A DNA stretch of 64,000 nt from Aquabacter cavernae (lineage in GTDB: Bacteria; Pseudomonadota; Alphaproteobacteria; Rhizobiales; Xanthobacteraceae), in the NCBI RefSeq assembly GCF_003993795.1, contig NZ_RWKV01000015.1:62001-126000 (forward strand). The letters are read 5' to 3'. The notes below the pieces were generated by a model. That model searched no databases. It saw only the letters and a list, made by a program, of their open reading frames with translations, and had not been told where the DNA came from. Made by a program: the position numbers and the translations under genes. Shown here in pieces: positions 63,430 to 64,000 of this stretch (position 1 is the first letter of the stretch; each line of letters starts with the position of its first letter).

Positions 63430-64000
63430 ATGAGCCGCCAGGACAGCAGCGTCGCCGATGCCGGCCTTCGGGACGCGGACATGGCCCAGATCGTGGAGGG
63501 CCGCCACGGCGACCCCTTCGCGGTGCTGGGTCCCCATGCGGTGCCCGGCGGCGTGGAGGTGCGCACCTTCCAGCCGGGCGCGGAAAGCGTCGCGGCCATA
63601 GACAAGACGGGCGCGGTCATCGCCCCCCTGGCGCGCATTCATCCGGGGGGCCTGTTCGCCGCCCGCCTGAAGGGCAAGGCCATGCCGCCCTACCGGCTGC
63701 GCATCGTCTGGCCCGGCGGGGCGGTGCAGGAGACCATGGACCCCTATGCCTGCCCCTCTTTGCTCGGCCCGCTGGACCTCCATCTTCTGGGGGAAGGCAC
63801 CCATCTCGGCTTCTCCGACGTGCTGGGCGCCCATGTGATGGACTGCGGCGGCACACAGGGCGTGCGCTTCACGGTGTGGGCGCCCAATGCCGCGCGGGTC
63901 AGCGTTGTCGGCGATTTCAATGGCTGGGACGGTCGGCGCCATCCCATGCGGTGCCATGCGGGCATCGGCGTGTGGGAGCTGTTCATTCCCGGCCTGGCAG
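63430..64000 (+). CDS. glgB: 1,4-alpha-glucan branching enzyme, N-terminal part (runs off window)
   Basis: The first 190 codons are visible and the frame stays open to the end of the window. The N-terminal domain has QIVEGRHGDPFAVLGPH and QPGAESVAAID, and the CBM48 domain has VRFTVWAPNAARVSVVGDFN and GWDGRRHPM, as in GlgB. The catalytic GH13 domain lies beyond the edge. It introduces alpha-1,6 branches into glycogen or the glucan made through GlgE. AAGGGAGG precedes the ATG. It probably follows treS in one transcript. Confidence 0.93.
   Translation, partial: MSRQDSSVADAGLRDADMAQIVEGRHGDPFAVLGPHAVPGGVEVRTFQPGAESVAAIDKTGAVIAPLARIHPGGLFAARLKGKAMPPYRLRIVWPGGAVQETMDPYACPSLLGPLDLHLLGEGTHLGFSDVLGAHVMDCGGTQGVRFTVWAPNAARVSVVGDFNGWDGRRHPMRCHAGIGVWELFIPGLA

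Overview
The window is a high-GC chromosomal stretch from an alphaproteobacterium, most likely Hyphomicrobiales and probably close to Xanthobacter, Azorhizobium or Ancylobacter. Four things support this: the carA / YqeY / dnaG / rpoD order, the CDP-alcohol transferase / AI-2E / hdaA / ppk / ppx cluster, several families largely confined to that order (DUF2849, DUF934, DUF2865, DUF3126, a zf-CHCC protein, a Tim44-domain protein), and the intergenic repeat types. No rRNA, tRNA, CRISPR array, transposase or phage gene was seen. The species cannot be fixed from sequence reading alone.

Layout. (1) 0.2-4.5 kb: an oxalate module with an OxlT-like carrier, formyl-CoA:oxalate CoA-transferase, a CBS-domain protein and a GntR/FCD regulator, tied together by a 14-bp site that occurs twice. 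(2) 4.6-11 kb: YciI, carA, YqeY, dnaG and rpoD. (3) 11-15.6 kb: an AT-rich block and a 1400-residue autotransporter with recent internal duplication. (4) 15.7-23.7 kb: a leftward run of Tat-exported metallo-hydrolase, ppx, ppk, hdaA, AI-2E-type permease, CDP-alcohol phosphatidyltransferase and an SDR. (5) 24-27 kb: an Inh-like lipoprotein, ohr with a divergent TetR gene, a small membrane protein and an enoyl-CoA hydratase. (6) 27.2-34.6 kb: sulfate assimilation (DUF2849, cysI, DUF934, cysH, then sbp-cysTWA). (7) 34.5-43.3 kb: a two-gene secreted pair, then a LysR gene and the NAD-dependent formate dehydrogenase operon fdsGBACD. (8) 43.5-54 kb: a His-rich CDF metal exporter, a pcaD-like lactonase, cysE, hydrolases, TerC, a lipid kinase, the Tim44-domain protein, a zf-CHCC protein and a flavin monooxygenase. 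(9) 54-64 kb: trehalose and glycogen genes (treZ, an alpha-glucosidase, a treS-maltokinase fusion and the start of glgB) with an ABC-F gene between them.

How the parts connect. Oxalate activation by Frc releases formate, and the Fds enzyme about 34 kb away can oxidise formate to CO2 and NADH. Together with the C1 and autotrophic habit of the suggested relatives, this implies growth on oxalate and formate; oxalyl-CoA decarboxylase is not in the window. CysE, CysI, CysH and the CysTWA importer make up most of the route from sulfate to O-acetylserine and sulfide. TreZ, TreS-Mak and GlgB point to trehalose/alpha-glucan interconversion.

The observations most worth following up are the shared operator in the oxalate module, the DnaG zinc finger that has lost three of four metal ligands, the maltokinase half that lacks the usual metal-binding Gln, the amidotransferase-like head on the autotransporter, and several layered families of intergenic hairpins, including a double UGUU-loop hairpin nested inside another repeat. 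No clearly new defence or mobile system was found.
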